Positions 9,021 through 16,749 of a DNA stretch of 52,485 nucleotides are shown piece after piece. The position numbers and the translations under genes are program-made. Position 1 is the stretch's first letter; each line of letters starts with the position of its first letter. Source of the stretch: Bacteroidetes bacterium ADurb.Bin139 (GTDB taxonomy: Bacteria; Bacteroidota; Bacteroidia; Bacteroidales; UBA932). The notes under the pieces are model-generated. The model ran no database searches. It worked only from the letters and a program-made list of their open reading frames with translations, and was not told the DNA's origin. The DNA is taken from NCBI GenBank assembly GCA_002070565.1, contig MWDM01000007.1, positions 1 to 52,485 of the forward strand, written 5' to 3'.

Positions 9021-10968
9021 TAGTCTTCCTCCGGACTTCTTCAACACCCAGGACCGATTCAAGCCGCGCTATGATGCTGTTGATCTCCCTGGCAGAGCGG
9101 ACTTCAAGCAGGATATCACATTCAAAAAGGGCATCTTTGGTAGTCACGGTCATGTTGTTGATGTTCAGGCCCCACTCTTCGGATATGATCTGGGATATTT
9201 CAAACGTGATCCCTTTACGGTCAACCCCAAATGCATAAATACGGGCAGGGTAATACGTGAAATCATCCACTTCTATGTCCACATTGACAATCGTTTCTCC
9301 GTGCTCTGTAGAGAGTTTTATGGCGTGCTCGCAATTGCGGGTGTGCACAAATACTTTTCCGCTCCCGTCCTGGGCTTCGAATCCCAGCAACTCATCACCG
9401 GGAAGCGGTGAGCAACATTTGGCAAATTTATACTTGGATGGCTTGACGGATATGTTTTGCTTCCTGAGTGCGCTCCTTATACAGGATTTGGCTTTATAGG
9501 TGACCACCGCCTTCAGCCAGTCTTTCTGCGGCATGATAGCTGAAGATGTCCCAATTTCAACCCTGTCCCCGCGTTTGAGCACAGTTTTGATAGAGCAGAG
9601 CATTCCGTTCACGCGTGCGAACAGGGCGTGGTCTCCGATCTCTGAGTGGATCACATAAGCAAAATCCAGCGCCGTGGCATTGCTGGGCAGCAGAATCTGT
9701 TCTCCTTTTGGTGTGAACACCCTTATATCGTCACTATAAAGGTTTGCTTTCACCCCTTCCAGAAAAAAACCGTCCTTGTTGTTGAAGCCATCATGGTACA
9801 CCATGTCCTTGAGTGTTCCCCGGAATTCCTCCACCCAGGCATCCACGCCCCCGATTCCTATATGTTTGTGCCTATTGACAATACTGCCGCGTATAGAAGC
9901 TTCCTGCATCCGCTTACTCTTGATGTGGACCTCTGCCCATGTTCCGTGTTCGGTCATGAACATGCAGTGCAGTGCTTCATAACCGTTGGCCTTGGGATTG
10001 TCAACGTAGTTGTGGAAACTCCCGACACGCTCTGTGTAAAGGTCTGTAAGCAGGGAATAGATTTCCAGGCACTGGTTCTTTTCTGATATTTCACAGGGCC
10101 CTCCCGTTTTCAATTCATACACGATGTTGAAAATGTACACACTTTCCAGGCGACGGAAAGGCACTTGTTTTTGTTTCATATGACGCCATATGGAATAAAC
10201 GCTCCTGATATCCTGCGTTATGGTGGCATTTATGTTATGATCGCGCAGCATCTGTTCAATGGAAGCCACAAAGCGATTTCTTATTCCCTGGGTTTCTATG
10301 GCATAATCATCCAGTATCTTCTGGATCCTGGCATATTCTTCGGGCGAGCGGAACTTGAAACTTAGGTTCTCCAACTCTGTCTTGACATTATGCAGACCTA
10401 ACCTGTTGGCAAGCGGTGCAAAGAAAAAATCGGTCTCCCCCGTGATCTTCATTTGTTTATGCAAGGGCATTTCGGCCAGTGTCCGCATGTTATGGAGCCT
10501 GTCTGCCAGCTTGATAAGCAAGGCGCGAATGTCATACTGAATGGTCATCAACATTTTGCGGATGTTATCCACCTGCATGGACAATTCATATTGCTCCATT
10601 TTTTCTTTTGTCAGCCCGTCAACCAGGAACGCAATGTCTTCCCCGAAAAGCTCCTTGATCTCTTCTGTGGTGCATGGCGTATCTTCCACCACATCATGAA
10701 GCAGGGATGCTATTATGGGATTTGTTCCCAGTCCCAGTTCCTCATTCACTATGCGTGCTACGGCAATAGGATGCAATATGTAAGGCTCTCCTGTTTTCCT
10801 GGTTTGCTTTTCATGTGCACGGTATGCATATTCATACGCCTGCCTGATCCTTTCCAGGTCTTCAGGCAGCCTGTTGATGGCAGCGTTCTTTAGAAAAATA
10901 TCACGCTGCTCCTGTACCAACTGCTTGTAAAGGGCTTCGTTTTTTTTCCCCGGTCTCAAAATATCCAT
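9007..10968 (-). CDS. RelA/SpoT-family (p)ppGpp enzyme, hydrolase intact, synthetase degenerate
   Basis: A 653-residue long RSH protein. Order: HD hydrolase (about 35-170), synthetase-like region (about 240-375), TGS (about 425-485), Cys domain (CCSPLPGDELLG) and C-terminal ACT. All hydrolase residues expected from RelSeq are seen: R57, H66, H91-D92, E95-D96, D156, N160 (in DRLHNMRTL). The synthetase site is altered: where bifunctional enzymes have D in (I)xDLxAxR, this has S276, and the following Arg is N281. The R of the RxKxxYSI motif is replaced by D253. The acceptor motif is YEALHCMF rather than YQSLHTT, and the MAExGxAAHW segment is unrecognisable. A ppGpp hydrolase without synthesis is inferred. 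Start MDILRPG at 10968 is preferred over the 37-codon longer frame. A TAnnTTTG box (10973-10980) lies only 4 bp upstream, compatible with a very short leader. Confidence 0.9.
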   Translation of the reverse strand: MDILRPGKKNEALYKQLVQEQRDIFLKNAAINRLPEDLERIRQAYEYAYRAHEKQTRKTGEPYILHPIAVARIVNEELGLGTNPIIASLLHDVVEDTPCTTEEIKELFGEDIAFLVDGLTKEKMEQYELSMQVDNIRKMLMTIQYDIRALLIKLADRLHNMRTLAEMPLHKQMKITGETDFFFAPLANRLGLHNVKTELENLSFKFRSPEEYARIQKILDDYAIETQGIRNRFVASIEQMLRDHNINATITQDIRSVYSIWRHMKQKQVPFRRLESVYIFNIVYELKTGGPCEISEKNQCLEIYSLLTDLYTERVGSFHNYVDNPKANGYEALHCMFMTEHGTWAEVHIKSKRMQEASIRGSIVNRHKHIGIGGVDAWVEEFRGTLKDMVYHDGFNNKDGFFLEGVKANLYSDDIRVFTPKGEQILLPSNATALDFAYVIHSEIGDHALFARVNGMLCSIKTVLKRGDRVEIGTSSAIMPQKDWLKAVVTYKAKSCIRSALRKQNISVKPSKYKFAKCCSPLPGDELLGFEAQDGSGKVFVHTRNCEHAIKLSTEHGETIVNVDIEVDDFTYYPARIYAFGVDRKGITFEISQIISEEWGLNINNMTVTTKDALFECDILLEVRSAREINSIIARLESVLGVEEVRRKTIRRD

Positions 10969-10992
10969 ATAACAAATGTAAGTAAAATTGAG

Positions 10993-11000
10993 TATATTTG
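10993..11000 (+). promoter_or_regulatory. -7 box (TATATTTG) upstream of sodB
   Basis: Exact match to the Bacteroides -7 consensus TAnnTTTG, 23 bp before the sodB ATG. I see no exact TTTG at the -33 position. Confidence 0.45.
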
Positions 11001-11023
11001 TGAATAAGCTAACCCCATTTATT

Positions 11024-11614
11024 ATGACACACCAACTACCCGTACTGCCTTTTTCAGCCAACGATCTGGCCCCTGCCATAAGTTCCTTAACAATAGGCTA
11101 TCATTACGGTAAACACCATCAGGCTTACCTGAACAACCTCAACAACCTGATCGTGGGAACTCCTTTCGAGAACGCCAGCCTTGAATCCATTATTGCCAAG
11201 GCTCCTGCCGGACCCCTGTTCAACAACGCCGCCCAGGTATTCAATCACACTTTTTATTTTGAGCAATTCAAAGCAGCCTCAGATGTTAAGCAGCATCCTG
11301 AAAATGAACTACTCAGAGCTATTGAGAAAGAATTTGGGAACTATGAAAAGTTTGTTGAAGCATTTTCAGGTGCAGCCGCCTCTGTATTCGGATCCGGATG
11401 GGCCTGGCTGGTACTGGATCAGGAAGGGAACCTGCTCATTACCCAGGAATCCAATGCCGGATGTCCCCTGGCAAAGAAACAGAAGCCCCTCCTGACCTGT
11501 GATGTCTGGGAACATGCCTATTACCTGGATTACCAGAACAGAAGGCCAGACTATATCAAAGCTTTCTGGAACATCATTAACTGGAAAGTGATCGAAAATC
11601 GCTTCAGCAAATAA
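11024..11614 (+). CDS. sodB: superoxide dismutase, Fe/Mn family
   Basis: This 196-residue cytoplasmic enzyme disproportionates superoxide. Metal ligands are visible: H27 (GYHYGKHH), H75 (FNHTFYF), D160 and H164 (DVWEHAYY). Q71 in AAQVFNH occupies the position of the active-site Gln typical of Fe-type enzymes. The segment NAGCPL carries Gly where strict Fe enzymes often have Ala-Thr; this Gly occurs in the cambialistic enzyme of Porphyromonas gingivalis, so dual Fe/Mn use is possible (inference). Start MTHQLPVLPF at 11024 chosen; the longer frame from 10988 has no homologous residues. Divergent from the rsh gene. Only 3 bp separate its stop from the convergent GH9 gene. Confidence 0.96.
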   Translation: MTHQLPVLPFSANDLAPAISSLTIGYHYGKHHQAYLNNLNNLIVGTPFENASLESIIAKAPAGPLFNNAAQVFNHTFYFEQFKAASDVKQHPENELLRAIEKEFGNYEKFVEAFSGAAASVFGSGWAWLVLDQEGNLLITQESNAGCPLAKKQKPLLTCDVWEHAYYLDYQNRRPDYIKAFWNIINWKVIENRFSK

Positions 11615-11617
11615 TTA

Positions 11618-13240
11618 TCAAAGTAGTGGTGACAGCTCTTGCAGTGCCACGGCAAGATGCAACAGCGAAGCATTCCAGTTGATGGCAATTTCATTGGACG
11701 CGTAAGATTCTACCACGTCCAGATAACATTCATCGGGCAGATCGGAAGGATAAACACATCCGTCCTGTTTGGCGGGATTGGGCCCTCCTACCAGGAATCC
11801 GGGTAGCGGTCCGGGGATATCATCGGTATGGGCCAGGCGATGGTGGGGATTTTGAGGGCTTTTGGTGCCCATTCCCGTCACGTAACAATAACCCAGCGGA
11901 TTTCTTCCCAGCAGGTAATCCATATTATAGTAAGCCTGTATAAGGTAATCCCTGTTTCCGGTCTGGCTGAACCCGTAGAGAAGAGAGATCGCGTTTCCGC
12001 AACAGCTTTCAGACAGGCACCCCCAGTAAAAATCACGCGCCGAGTTGCCATAAGACGAAGCAAATGGTGCTCCCCCGGCCAGTGATACCACGCTGTCACA
12101 GAAAGCGACCAGTTGTTCTTTCATAAGGCCGGTGGCCTTGTTATGCGTTAATAAAGCAAAAATACCAAGCCCGGAGACATTGCCCCAGGTGGGGGCCGAG
12201 AATCTTTCGGGAGCATATTCCATGGCTTTTTTCAGATATATTTCTTTACCTGTGGTCAGGTACAATTCACAGGAAGCCCAGAAAAATTCATCTCCGGCAG
12301 AAAAATCACCATAAGCGCCTGTATGTATGGCTGGAGAAAATTGTTCATTCATCCGTAACTGGTTGTATAAGGCTTCGGGATGCTCCAGTGCCCAGCTAAA
12401 TGCGGCTTCTGCAGCCTGCTCCATGACCATTGCCGTGGCGGCATAATCTTCAATATTTTTATATATGCGGGCAGCTTGCGCCATAGATGCCGCAAAATCC
12501 AATGTGGCGGTTATACTTTTTTGCACCACATAACGCGGTTTTTTACATTCACCGGGTTTTATGAAAGCCTCGAATTCAGGAGTGGTTAGTTTATGGTATA
12601 CCCCGCCATCGGCAGGGTCCTGCATGGTCAGGCTCCACTGCAGGTTGTACATCACCTGGTCAAGTAACTGTCTGTTTTGGGCGTAACGGGGATACTTTTC
12701 GTATCCGGCCAGGATTAGTCCTGTGGTATAGGATGCATTAACTATGTATTTGTTGTAATCCCCTGCGTCATACCATCCTCCGGAAGACGGGATGATAGTT
12801 CCTTCAGGCCTGTCCGGCGATGCGGCCGAGGCATGCACCAGGACCACTGTGTCCGGATGTCCTGGAGTGGACCGTTGTAAAAAAAACGCTTCCAGCGCGG
12901 CAGATGCCAGCGGAGCCAGGATACTGTCCCCTATTCTGAAAGCAGGCGACTCCATCCCTTGTTCCGTGATAATATGATAAATTCCGGGGCTTTCCAAAGA
13001 GGTGAAATCAAGCCGGGTACGCACCTTTCCCGAGAAAGGGGAAGGCGATATTTCACCTGCTATTCCTTCAAAAACAGTGGCTCCGCTTTGATGGTCCACG
13101 ATCAGGAAAGAACCGGTATACGGCGCATCCACAACGGCTGTTTTTTCCTGCCCGGGGTAATAGCCAAGCTGGTTGACAGCTATCTGTCCGCCTGATGCAC
13201 AGACGTTCAGAAAAACCAGAATAAATAGTGTTTTTTTCAT
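11618..13240 (-). CDS. glycoside hydrolase family 9 (endoglucanase-like), exported
   Basis: A 540-residue protein with an N-terminal signal peptide (MKKTLFILVFLNVCASGG), an Ig-like CelD_N domain (about 20-105; QIAVNQLGYYPGQEKTAVV) and a GH9 (alpha/alpha)6-barrel. Catalytic Asp pair D158/D161 in GGWYDAGDYNKY. C-terminal GH9 signatures: YLLGRNPLGYCYVTGMG, PHHR (substrate-binding His) and the acid Glu in ASNEIAINWNASL. GH9 enzymes cut beta-1,4-glucan backbones, including cellulose, mixed-linkage glucan and xyloglucan. The start at 13240 is used; the open frame continuing upstream to 13510 is antisense to the OmpA-lipoprotein gene and has no GH9 features. Divergent from that gene by 39 bp. Confidence 0.93.
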   Translation of the reverse strand: MKKTLFILVFLNVCASGGQIAVNQLGYYPGQEKTAVVDAPYTGSFLIVDHQSGATVFEGIAGEISPSPFSGKVRTRLDFTSLESPGIYHIITEQGMESPAFRIGDSILAPLASAALEAFFLQRSTPGHPDTVVLVHASAASPDRPEGTIIPSSGGWYDAGDYNKYIVNASYTTGLILAGYEKYPRYAQNRQLLDQVMYNLQWSLTMQDPADGGVYHKLTTPEFEAFIKPGECKKPRYVVQKSITATLDFAASMAQAARIYKNIEDYAATAMVMEQAAEAAFSWALEHPEALYNQLRMNEQFSPAIHTGAYGDFSAGDEFFWASCELYLTTGKEIYLKKAMEYAPERFSAPTWGNVSGLGIFALLTHNKATGLMKEQLVAFCDSVVSLAGGAPFASSYGNSARDFYWGCLSESCCGNAISLLYGFSQTGNRDYLIQAYYNMDYLLGRNPLGYCYVTGMGTKSPQNPHHRLAHTDDIPGPLPGFLVGGPNPAKQDGCVYPSDLPDECYLDVVESYASNEIAINWNASLLHLAVALQELSPLL

Positions 13241-13260
13241 TATCTTTACATATCTTATGA

Positions 13261-13268
13261 CAAATTTA
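13261..13268 (-). promoter_or_regulatory. -7 box (TAAATTTG) upstream of the GH9 gene
   Basis: Matches TAnnTTTG on the minus strand, 20 bp before the GH9 ATG at 13240. No convincing -33 TTTG is seen. Confidence 0.35.
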
Positions 13269-13279
13269 TCAAACTTTAT

Positions 13280-13966
13280 ATGAAAACACTTAGAATAGTT
13301 ATTACAGGAGTACTCATAGCTTCCCTTACCCTGACAGGGTGCGGAACTATTGGAAGAACCGGCGTAGGAGCAGGTATTGGCGTTGCTGCAGGAGCTGCTG
13401 CAGGTGCCGGCATAGGTGCCGCTGCCGGAAACACGGCCGTTGGCACAGCCATAGGCGCTGTTGTGGGTGGTGTGGCTGGGATCCTTATTGGCCGGCACAT
13501 GGATAAGCAAAAACAGGAGCTTGAAGAAATACTTCCCGAAGATGCCTCCATAGAAATCGTAAACGAAGGCCAGGCCATCAAGGTAACCCTGGAATCCGGG
13601 ATCCTTTTTGCCACCAATTCAACGGCAATTAGCGAGAATGCAAAGGCCTCCCTACGGGGTTTTGCGGCCAATATGAACCAGAACCCCGATACCAATATCG
13701 AGATCATAGGTCATACAGATATCACCGGAACAGTGGAATACAACCAGGGGCTATCTGAAAGAAGGGCCCGGAGCGTACGTGATTTCATGTTGCTCGAAGG
13801 GGTAGACATCAACCGCATGACAACCCTGGGAAAAGGTATTCACGAACCCGTTGCCGACAACAATACAATAGAAGGCAGGTTGCAAAACCGCCGTGTGGAG
13901 ATTTTTATCCTGCCTAATGAAAAGATGATTGAAGAAGCACAGCGCCAGGCCGATACTTCCAAATAA
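13280..13966 (+). CDS. OmpA-like lipoprotein with glycine-zipper segment (YiaD type)
   Basis: A 228-residue outer-membrane lipoprotein. The signal ends LTLTGC (Cys21). Residues about 28-75 are a Gly/Ala-rich zipper (repeated GAGIG, AAAGA, GTAIGAVVGGVAG) able to insert into or pack on membranes. The C-terminal OmpA domain (about 95-215) shows the peptidoglycan-binding pattern: IEIIGHTDITGTVEYNQGLSERRARSVRDFML, then GKGIHEPVADNNTIEGRLQNRRVEI with the NRRVEI Arg/Asp site. It probably tethers the outer membrane to peptidoglycan. Convergent with the peroxiredoxin gene, with a 12 bp gap and no terminator visible there. Confidence 0.92.
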   Translation: MKTLRIVITGVLIASLTLTGCGTIGRTGVGAGIGVAAGAAAGAGIGAAAGNTAVGTAIGAVVGGVAGILIGRHMDKQKQELEEILPEDASIEIVNEGQAIKVTLESGILFATNSTAISENAKASLRGFAANMNQNPDTNIEIIGHTDITGTVEYNQGLSERRARSVRDFMLLEGVDINRMTTLGKGIHEPVADNNTIEGRLQNRRVEIFILPNEKMIEEAQRQADTSK

Positions 13967-13978
13967 TCCAAAATAAGA

Positions 13979-14692
13979 TTATTTCTTTTTGAGCTTTGAC
14001 CAGACTTTTTCCTCTGCCAGTGGTTTGGTGCAGAAGAACCAATCATAACATTTCATTTCGTCCTTACTTTCCATTCTTTCTTTTGCGACACCGCATGACC
14101 CGGCTGTCGGAACGATTACATCGTCTCCGGGACGCCAGTCTGCGGGCATGGCTACCCCAAAAGCATCGGCTGCCTGAAGGGCAACCACTACCCTGTACAG
14201 TTCATCAAAATTACGGCCCAGGCTAAGGGGATAATAAATGATGGTCCTGATCACTCCTTTTGGGTCAATAAAAAAGACAGCCCTGACAGCTTTTGTTTCA
14301 CTTTCTCCCGGTTGCACCATGCCGTATTTGTTGGCTACTTCCATAGTGATGTCTTCAATCAGGGGAAATTTAACTTCCACATCTTTCATGCCCTTGTACT
14401 GGATTTTTTCCTTGATAGTACGAAGCCAGGCTATATGACTGTACAGACCATCGATGGAGAGTCCCACCAGTTTACAGTTTACCTCGGCAAATTTATCTTC
14501 CAGAACGGCAAAGGTCATGAATTCAGAAGTACACACCGGGGTGAAATCGGCCGGGTGACTGAAAAGGATTACCCAATTTCCTTTGTAATCGGAAGGGAAA
14601 TGAATCGGACCCTGAGTGGTCACGGCTTTGAATTCCGGGGCAGGATCGCCAATCCGGGGCATTGCATAAATTTTTTCGTTTTGATTTTCCAT
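13979..14692 (-). CDS. peroxiredoxin, Prx6/archaeal thioredoxin-peroxidase type
   Basis: A 237-residue cytoplasmic peroxidase reducing H2O2 and organic peroxides. The peroxidatic site PADFTPVCTSEF contains P47, T51 and C54. The long C-terminal extension carries further Cys residues (SCGVAKERM, then KCYDWFFCTK), the arrangement seen in archaeal-type Prx6-family thioredoxin peroxidases, where C-terminal Cys residues act in resolution. AFFIDPKGVIRTIIYYPLSLGRNFDELYR is a strong family signature. Divergently transcribed from the orange-protein-like cluster, with interleaved promoters, suggesting shared redox or oxygen-related control (inference). Confidence 0.93.
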   Translation of the reverse strand: MENQNEKIYAMPRIGDPAPEFKAVTTQGPIHFPSDYKGNWVILFSHPADFTPVCTSEFMTFAVLEDKFAEVNCKLVGLSIDGLYSHIAWLRTIKEKIQYKGMKDVEVKFPLIEDITMEVANKYGMVQPGESETKAVRAVFFIDPKGVIRTIIYYPLSLGRNFDELYRVVVALQAADAFGVAMPADWRPGDDVIVPTAGSCGVAKERMESKDEMKCYDWFFCTKPLAEEKVWSKLKKK

Positions 14693-14715
14693 ATTAAAAT
14701 GAGTTGATTATTTGG

Positions 14716-14747
14716 TAAATATAATGCTAATTTTGTTTGTTGTCAAA
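14716..14747 (-). promoter_or_regulatory. promoter of the peroxiredoxin gene
   Basis: On the minus strand TTTG (14744-14747), a 20 bp spacer, then TATATTTA (14716-14723), one mismatch from TAnnTTTG. It lies 23 bp before the ATG at 14692 and is interleaved with the oppositely facing DUF134 promoter. Confidence 0.55.
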
Positions 14748-14762
14748 TGTTCATTATATTTG
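14732..14762 (+). promoter_or_regulatory. promoter of the DUF134/orange-protein-like operon
   Basis: TTTG (14732-14735), a 19 bp spacer, then TATATTTG (14755-14762): an exact Bacteroides-type primary sigma promoter, 21 bp before the ATG at 14784. No sigma-54 type GG-N10-GC element is apparent, unlike the sigma-54-controlled orange-protein operons described in Desulfovibrio. Confidence 0.65.
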
Positions 14763-14783
14763 TATAGTACATATGCTCTTTAT

Positions 14784-15203
14784 ATGCCTCGACCAAAAAA
14801 ATTACGTAAAATCTCTAATGCCCCAAAGTTCAAGGGGTTCCGTGCAATCAGACTGGACAGTGATAAGGAACCTGCTCCAATTCTTATGGATTATGATGAA
14901 TACGAAGCCATCCGGTTAAGCGATTATGTCTTGAAAAAACAGACAGAAGCGGCCAGGGACATGGGCATTTCAAGGCCCACTTTTGCCCGTATCTACGAAA
15001 GTGCACGTCGCAAGTTAGCCAAAGCCCTGTCAGAAGGCGCCCCGATAATTTTCCAGGGCGGACCGGTATATTTTACCAGTGAATGGTTCCTCTGCAGGAA
15101 CTGTAAGTGTTATTTCAACCATCCGGACAAGGAAGAATCTTCCATTGTCTGCCCTTTATGCCGCTCATCACACGTGCGGCAATGTGAACAAGATACGTTT
15201 TAA
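14784..15203 (+). CDS. DUF134 family DNA-binding protein
   Basis: A 139-residue protein starting MPRPKKLRKI, the invariant DUF134 N-terminus; the upstream in-frame start at 14712 lies before the promoter and is rejected. Residues about 35-85 form a sigma70-region-4-like helix-turn-helix (DYDEYEAIRLSDYVLKKQTEAARDMGISRPTFARIYESARRKLAKAL). The C-terminus has paired Cys motifs (CRNCKCYF, CPLC, final C) that could bind zinc or an Fe-S cluster. DUF134 genes are commonly next to NifX/orange-protein-like and MinD/ferredoxin ATPase genes in anaerobes, so a regulator of this operon is the natural inference. The first ORP-like gene starts 12 bp downstream. Confidence 0.9.
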   Translation: MPRPKKLRKISNAPKFKGFRAIRLDSDKEPAPILMDYDEYEAIRLSDYVLKKQTEAARDMGISRPTFARIYESARRKLAKALSEGAPIIFQGGPVYFTSEWFLCRNCKCYFNHPDKEESSIVCPLCRSSHVRQCEQDTF

Positions 15204-15215
15204 ATACCTTATATC

Positions 15216-15539
15216 ATGAAAATTGCGATCACTTCTACCGGGAACAGCCCGGAAGCTACATTGGACAGTCGTTTTGGGCGCTGTTCCTATTTTGTTATCT
15301 ATGACACCAAAACCGGTTCCATGGAGTTCATTCCCAATCCAAACCGGTCAGCCATGGAAGGTGCCGGTCCCGCCTCTGTTCAACTGGTTGCCTCCAGGGG
15401 CGTCGAAAAAGTTATATCCGGAGAATTCGGCGCAAAGGTGAAAGCCATCTTCGACAGCCTTAAGATCCAACTTATCATCATTAATGACACGGAAATGAAG
15501 ATCAGCCGTATCATTGAAATGGTCTCACCCAAAAAATAA
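15216..15539 (+). CDS. NifX/NifB-C-like protein, orange protein (ORP)-like
   Basis: A 107-residue single-domain member of the dinitrogenase iron-molybdenum cofactor biosynthesis fold (PF02579). Signatures: MKIAITSTG at the N-terminus, DSRFGRCSYFVIYDT, GAGPASVQLVASRGVEKVISGEFG. Family members bind metal clusters: NifX/NafY bind FeMo-co precursors and Desulfovibrio ORP binds a Mo-Cu sulfide cluster. C28 in the FGRC motif is the most obvious candidate metal-related residue. There is no nitrogenase gene in the window, so an ORP-like role is favoured over nitrogen fixation (inference). Second gene of the operon; the paralogous 111-residue gene follows 6 bp later. Confidence 0.88.
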   Translation: MKIAITSTGNSPEATLDSRFGRCSYFVIYDTKTGSMEFIPNPNRSAMEGAGPASVQLVASRGVEKVISGEFGAKVKAIFDSLKIQLIIINDTEMKISRIIEMVSPKK

Positions 15540-15545
15540 ATAGGT

Positions 15546-15881
15546 ATGAAAAAAATTGCCATCCCATTGGAAAACGGTCGTTTGTGTGCCCATTTTGGTC
15601 ATTGCCAACAATTTGCCATACTTGAAACGGAAAACGATTCTATAGTATCCGAGAACTATCTCACCCCACCGCCTCATGAACCCGGACTGCTGCCTGCCTG
15701 GCTGGCAGAAAAAGGAGTCACGCACATCATCGCGGGAGGAGTGGGGCAAAGGGCTTTAAATTTATTCAGCCAACAGAATATTCAGGTTTGCGTGGGAGCT
15801 CCTTCTGAAACCCCGGCAGTTCTGATACAGGAATGGATGAAGGGAGCATTGAAAACCGGGCCGAATGTCTGTGACCACTAA
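15546..15881 (+). CDS. NifX/NifB-C-like protein, second copy
   Basis: A 111-residue PF02579 protein of a different subtype from its neighbour: MKKIAIPLENGRLCAHFGHCQQFAILE followed by the loop TPPPHEPGLLPAWLAEKGVTHIIAGGVGQRAL. The HFGHC and PPPHEPG motifs typify the subfamily that sits beside ferredoxin-MinD ATPases in archaea and anaerobic bacteria. The Cys/His residues (CAHFGHC, PPHEP) could hold a metal cluster. It probably works with the adjacent ORP-like protein and two ATPases as one complex (inference). The following ATPase starts 10 bp after its stop. Confidence 0.88.
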   Translation: MKKIAIPLENGRLCAHFGHCQQFAILETENDSIVSENYLTPPPHEPGLLPAWLAEKGVTHIIAGGVGQRALNLFSQQNIQVCVGAPSETPAVLIQEWMKGALKTGPNVCDH

Positions 15882-15891
15882 GTCTTCTGTT

Positions 15892-16749
15892 ATGAAAATT
15901 GCCATCGCCAGTGGAAAGGGAGGTACCGGAAAGACTTTTATCTCTACCAATCTCTTTGCTATTGCGGTTAGGGAGAACAGAAACGTTGTCCTGACCGACT
16001 GTGATGCGGAAGAGCCTAATGTGACTGAATTTTTCCATGGCAGGGTCATTGACAGAAAGACTATAACACAAAACGTTGCTCAAATAGATCAGGAAAAATG
16101 TGTTTATTGCGGGATCTGCCGTGACTGGTGTAGCTACAATGCCATTATTTGCCTACAGGAAAAGAAACATATCTGTTTGATTGAGGATCTGTGTCATGAT
16201 TGCGGAGCGTGTCTGGCGGCGTGTCAGTACGGAGCCATCTCTGAAAAAGAAAAAACCATCGGGGAAGTTATAACATTCTCTATAGCTGAAAACGCTTTGA
16301 TCACAGAAGCACGTGCCCATATCGGCGTATATTCACCGGTACCCGTGATCAAAGCCGCATTGACCCTGACAGCAGATGCCGACATAATGCTTATGGATGC
16401 TCCCCCAGGTATATCTTGTCCTTTCATAGCAACTGTCGTTCCGGCTGATTTTGTGGTTTTGGTTACCGAACCTACTCCATTTGGATTGAATGATCTGAAA
16501 CTATCAGTCCAAACGCTCGAGCAATTAAGCAAACCTTTCGGTGTTGTTATTAACAGGGCCGGACTGGGAGATGACCGCATGTATGAATGGCTTGATGAAA
16601 AAAAGATACCTCTTCTGATGAAAATCCCCTACGATAAAAAAATTGCGCAAATTTATTCAGAAAGCCGTTTGCTGGTAAACGAAGACTTGTCCTATGGACA
16701 AGCTTTTGCCCGATTGCTCATAAATATTGAAAGATCATGCCAAAAGTGA
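15892..16749 (+). CDS. MinD/Mrp-type P-loop ATPase with inserted 2[4Fe-4S] ferredoxin domain (first copy)
   Basis: A 285-residue protein starting MKIAIASGKGGTGKT, a deviant Walker A; ATG 15892 avoids overlap with the previous gene, while ATG 15865 would add nine residues. A ferredoxin module is inserted after the first ATPase strand-helix units, with two CxxCxxCxxxC motifs (CVYCGICRDWC and CHDCGACLAAC) for two [4Fe-4S] clusters. The ATPase fold resumes with DADIMLMDAPPGISCPFI (Walker B/switch) and VVLVTEPTPFGLNDLKL. Such proteins couple ATP hydrolysis to Fe-S cluster or electron handling and are components of the orange-protein complex in Desulfovibrio vulgaris. Overlaps the next ATPase gene by 13 bp, implying translational coupling. 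Confidence 0.93.
   Translation: MKIAIASGKGGTGKTFISTNLFAIAVRENRNVVLTDCDAEEPNVTEFFHGRVIDRKTITQNVAQIDQEKCVYCGICRDWCSYNAIICLQEKKHICLIEDLCHDCGACLAACQYGAISEKEKTIGEVITFSIAENALITEARAHIGVYSPVPVIKAALTLTADADIMLMDAPPGISCPFIATVVPADFVVLVTEPTPFGLNDLKLSVQTLEQLSKPFGVVINRAGLGDDRMYEWLDEKKIPLLMKIPYDKKIAQIYSESRLLVNEDLSYGQAFARLLINIERSCQK

Noticed and set aside
13340..13500. Repetitive GC-rich stretch that looks like a repeat array
   Set aside because: It encodes the Gly/Ala zipper of the OmpA-type lipoprotein; no direct repeat outside codon periodicity.
13241..13510. N-terminal extension of the GH9 frame rich in Ser, Cys and Gly
   Set aside because: It is the antisense of the Gly/Ala zipper of the OmpA-type lipoprotein gene; a proper signal peptide starts at 13240.
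14693..14783. Sigma-54 promoter for the ORP-like operon
   Set aside because: No GG-N10-GC type element visible; an exact Bacteroides primary-sigma promoter explains the start.
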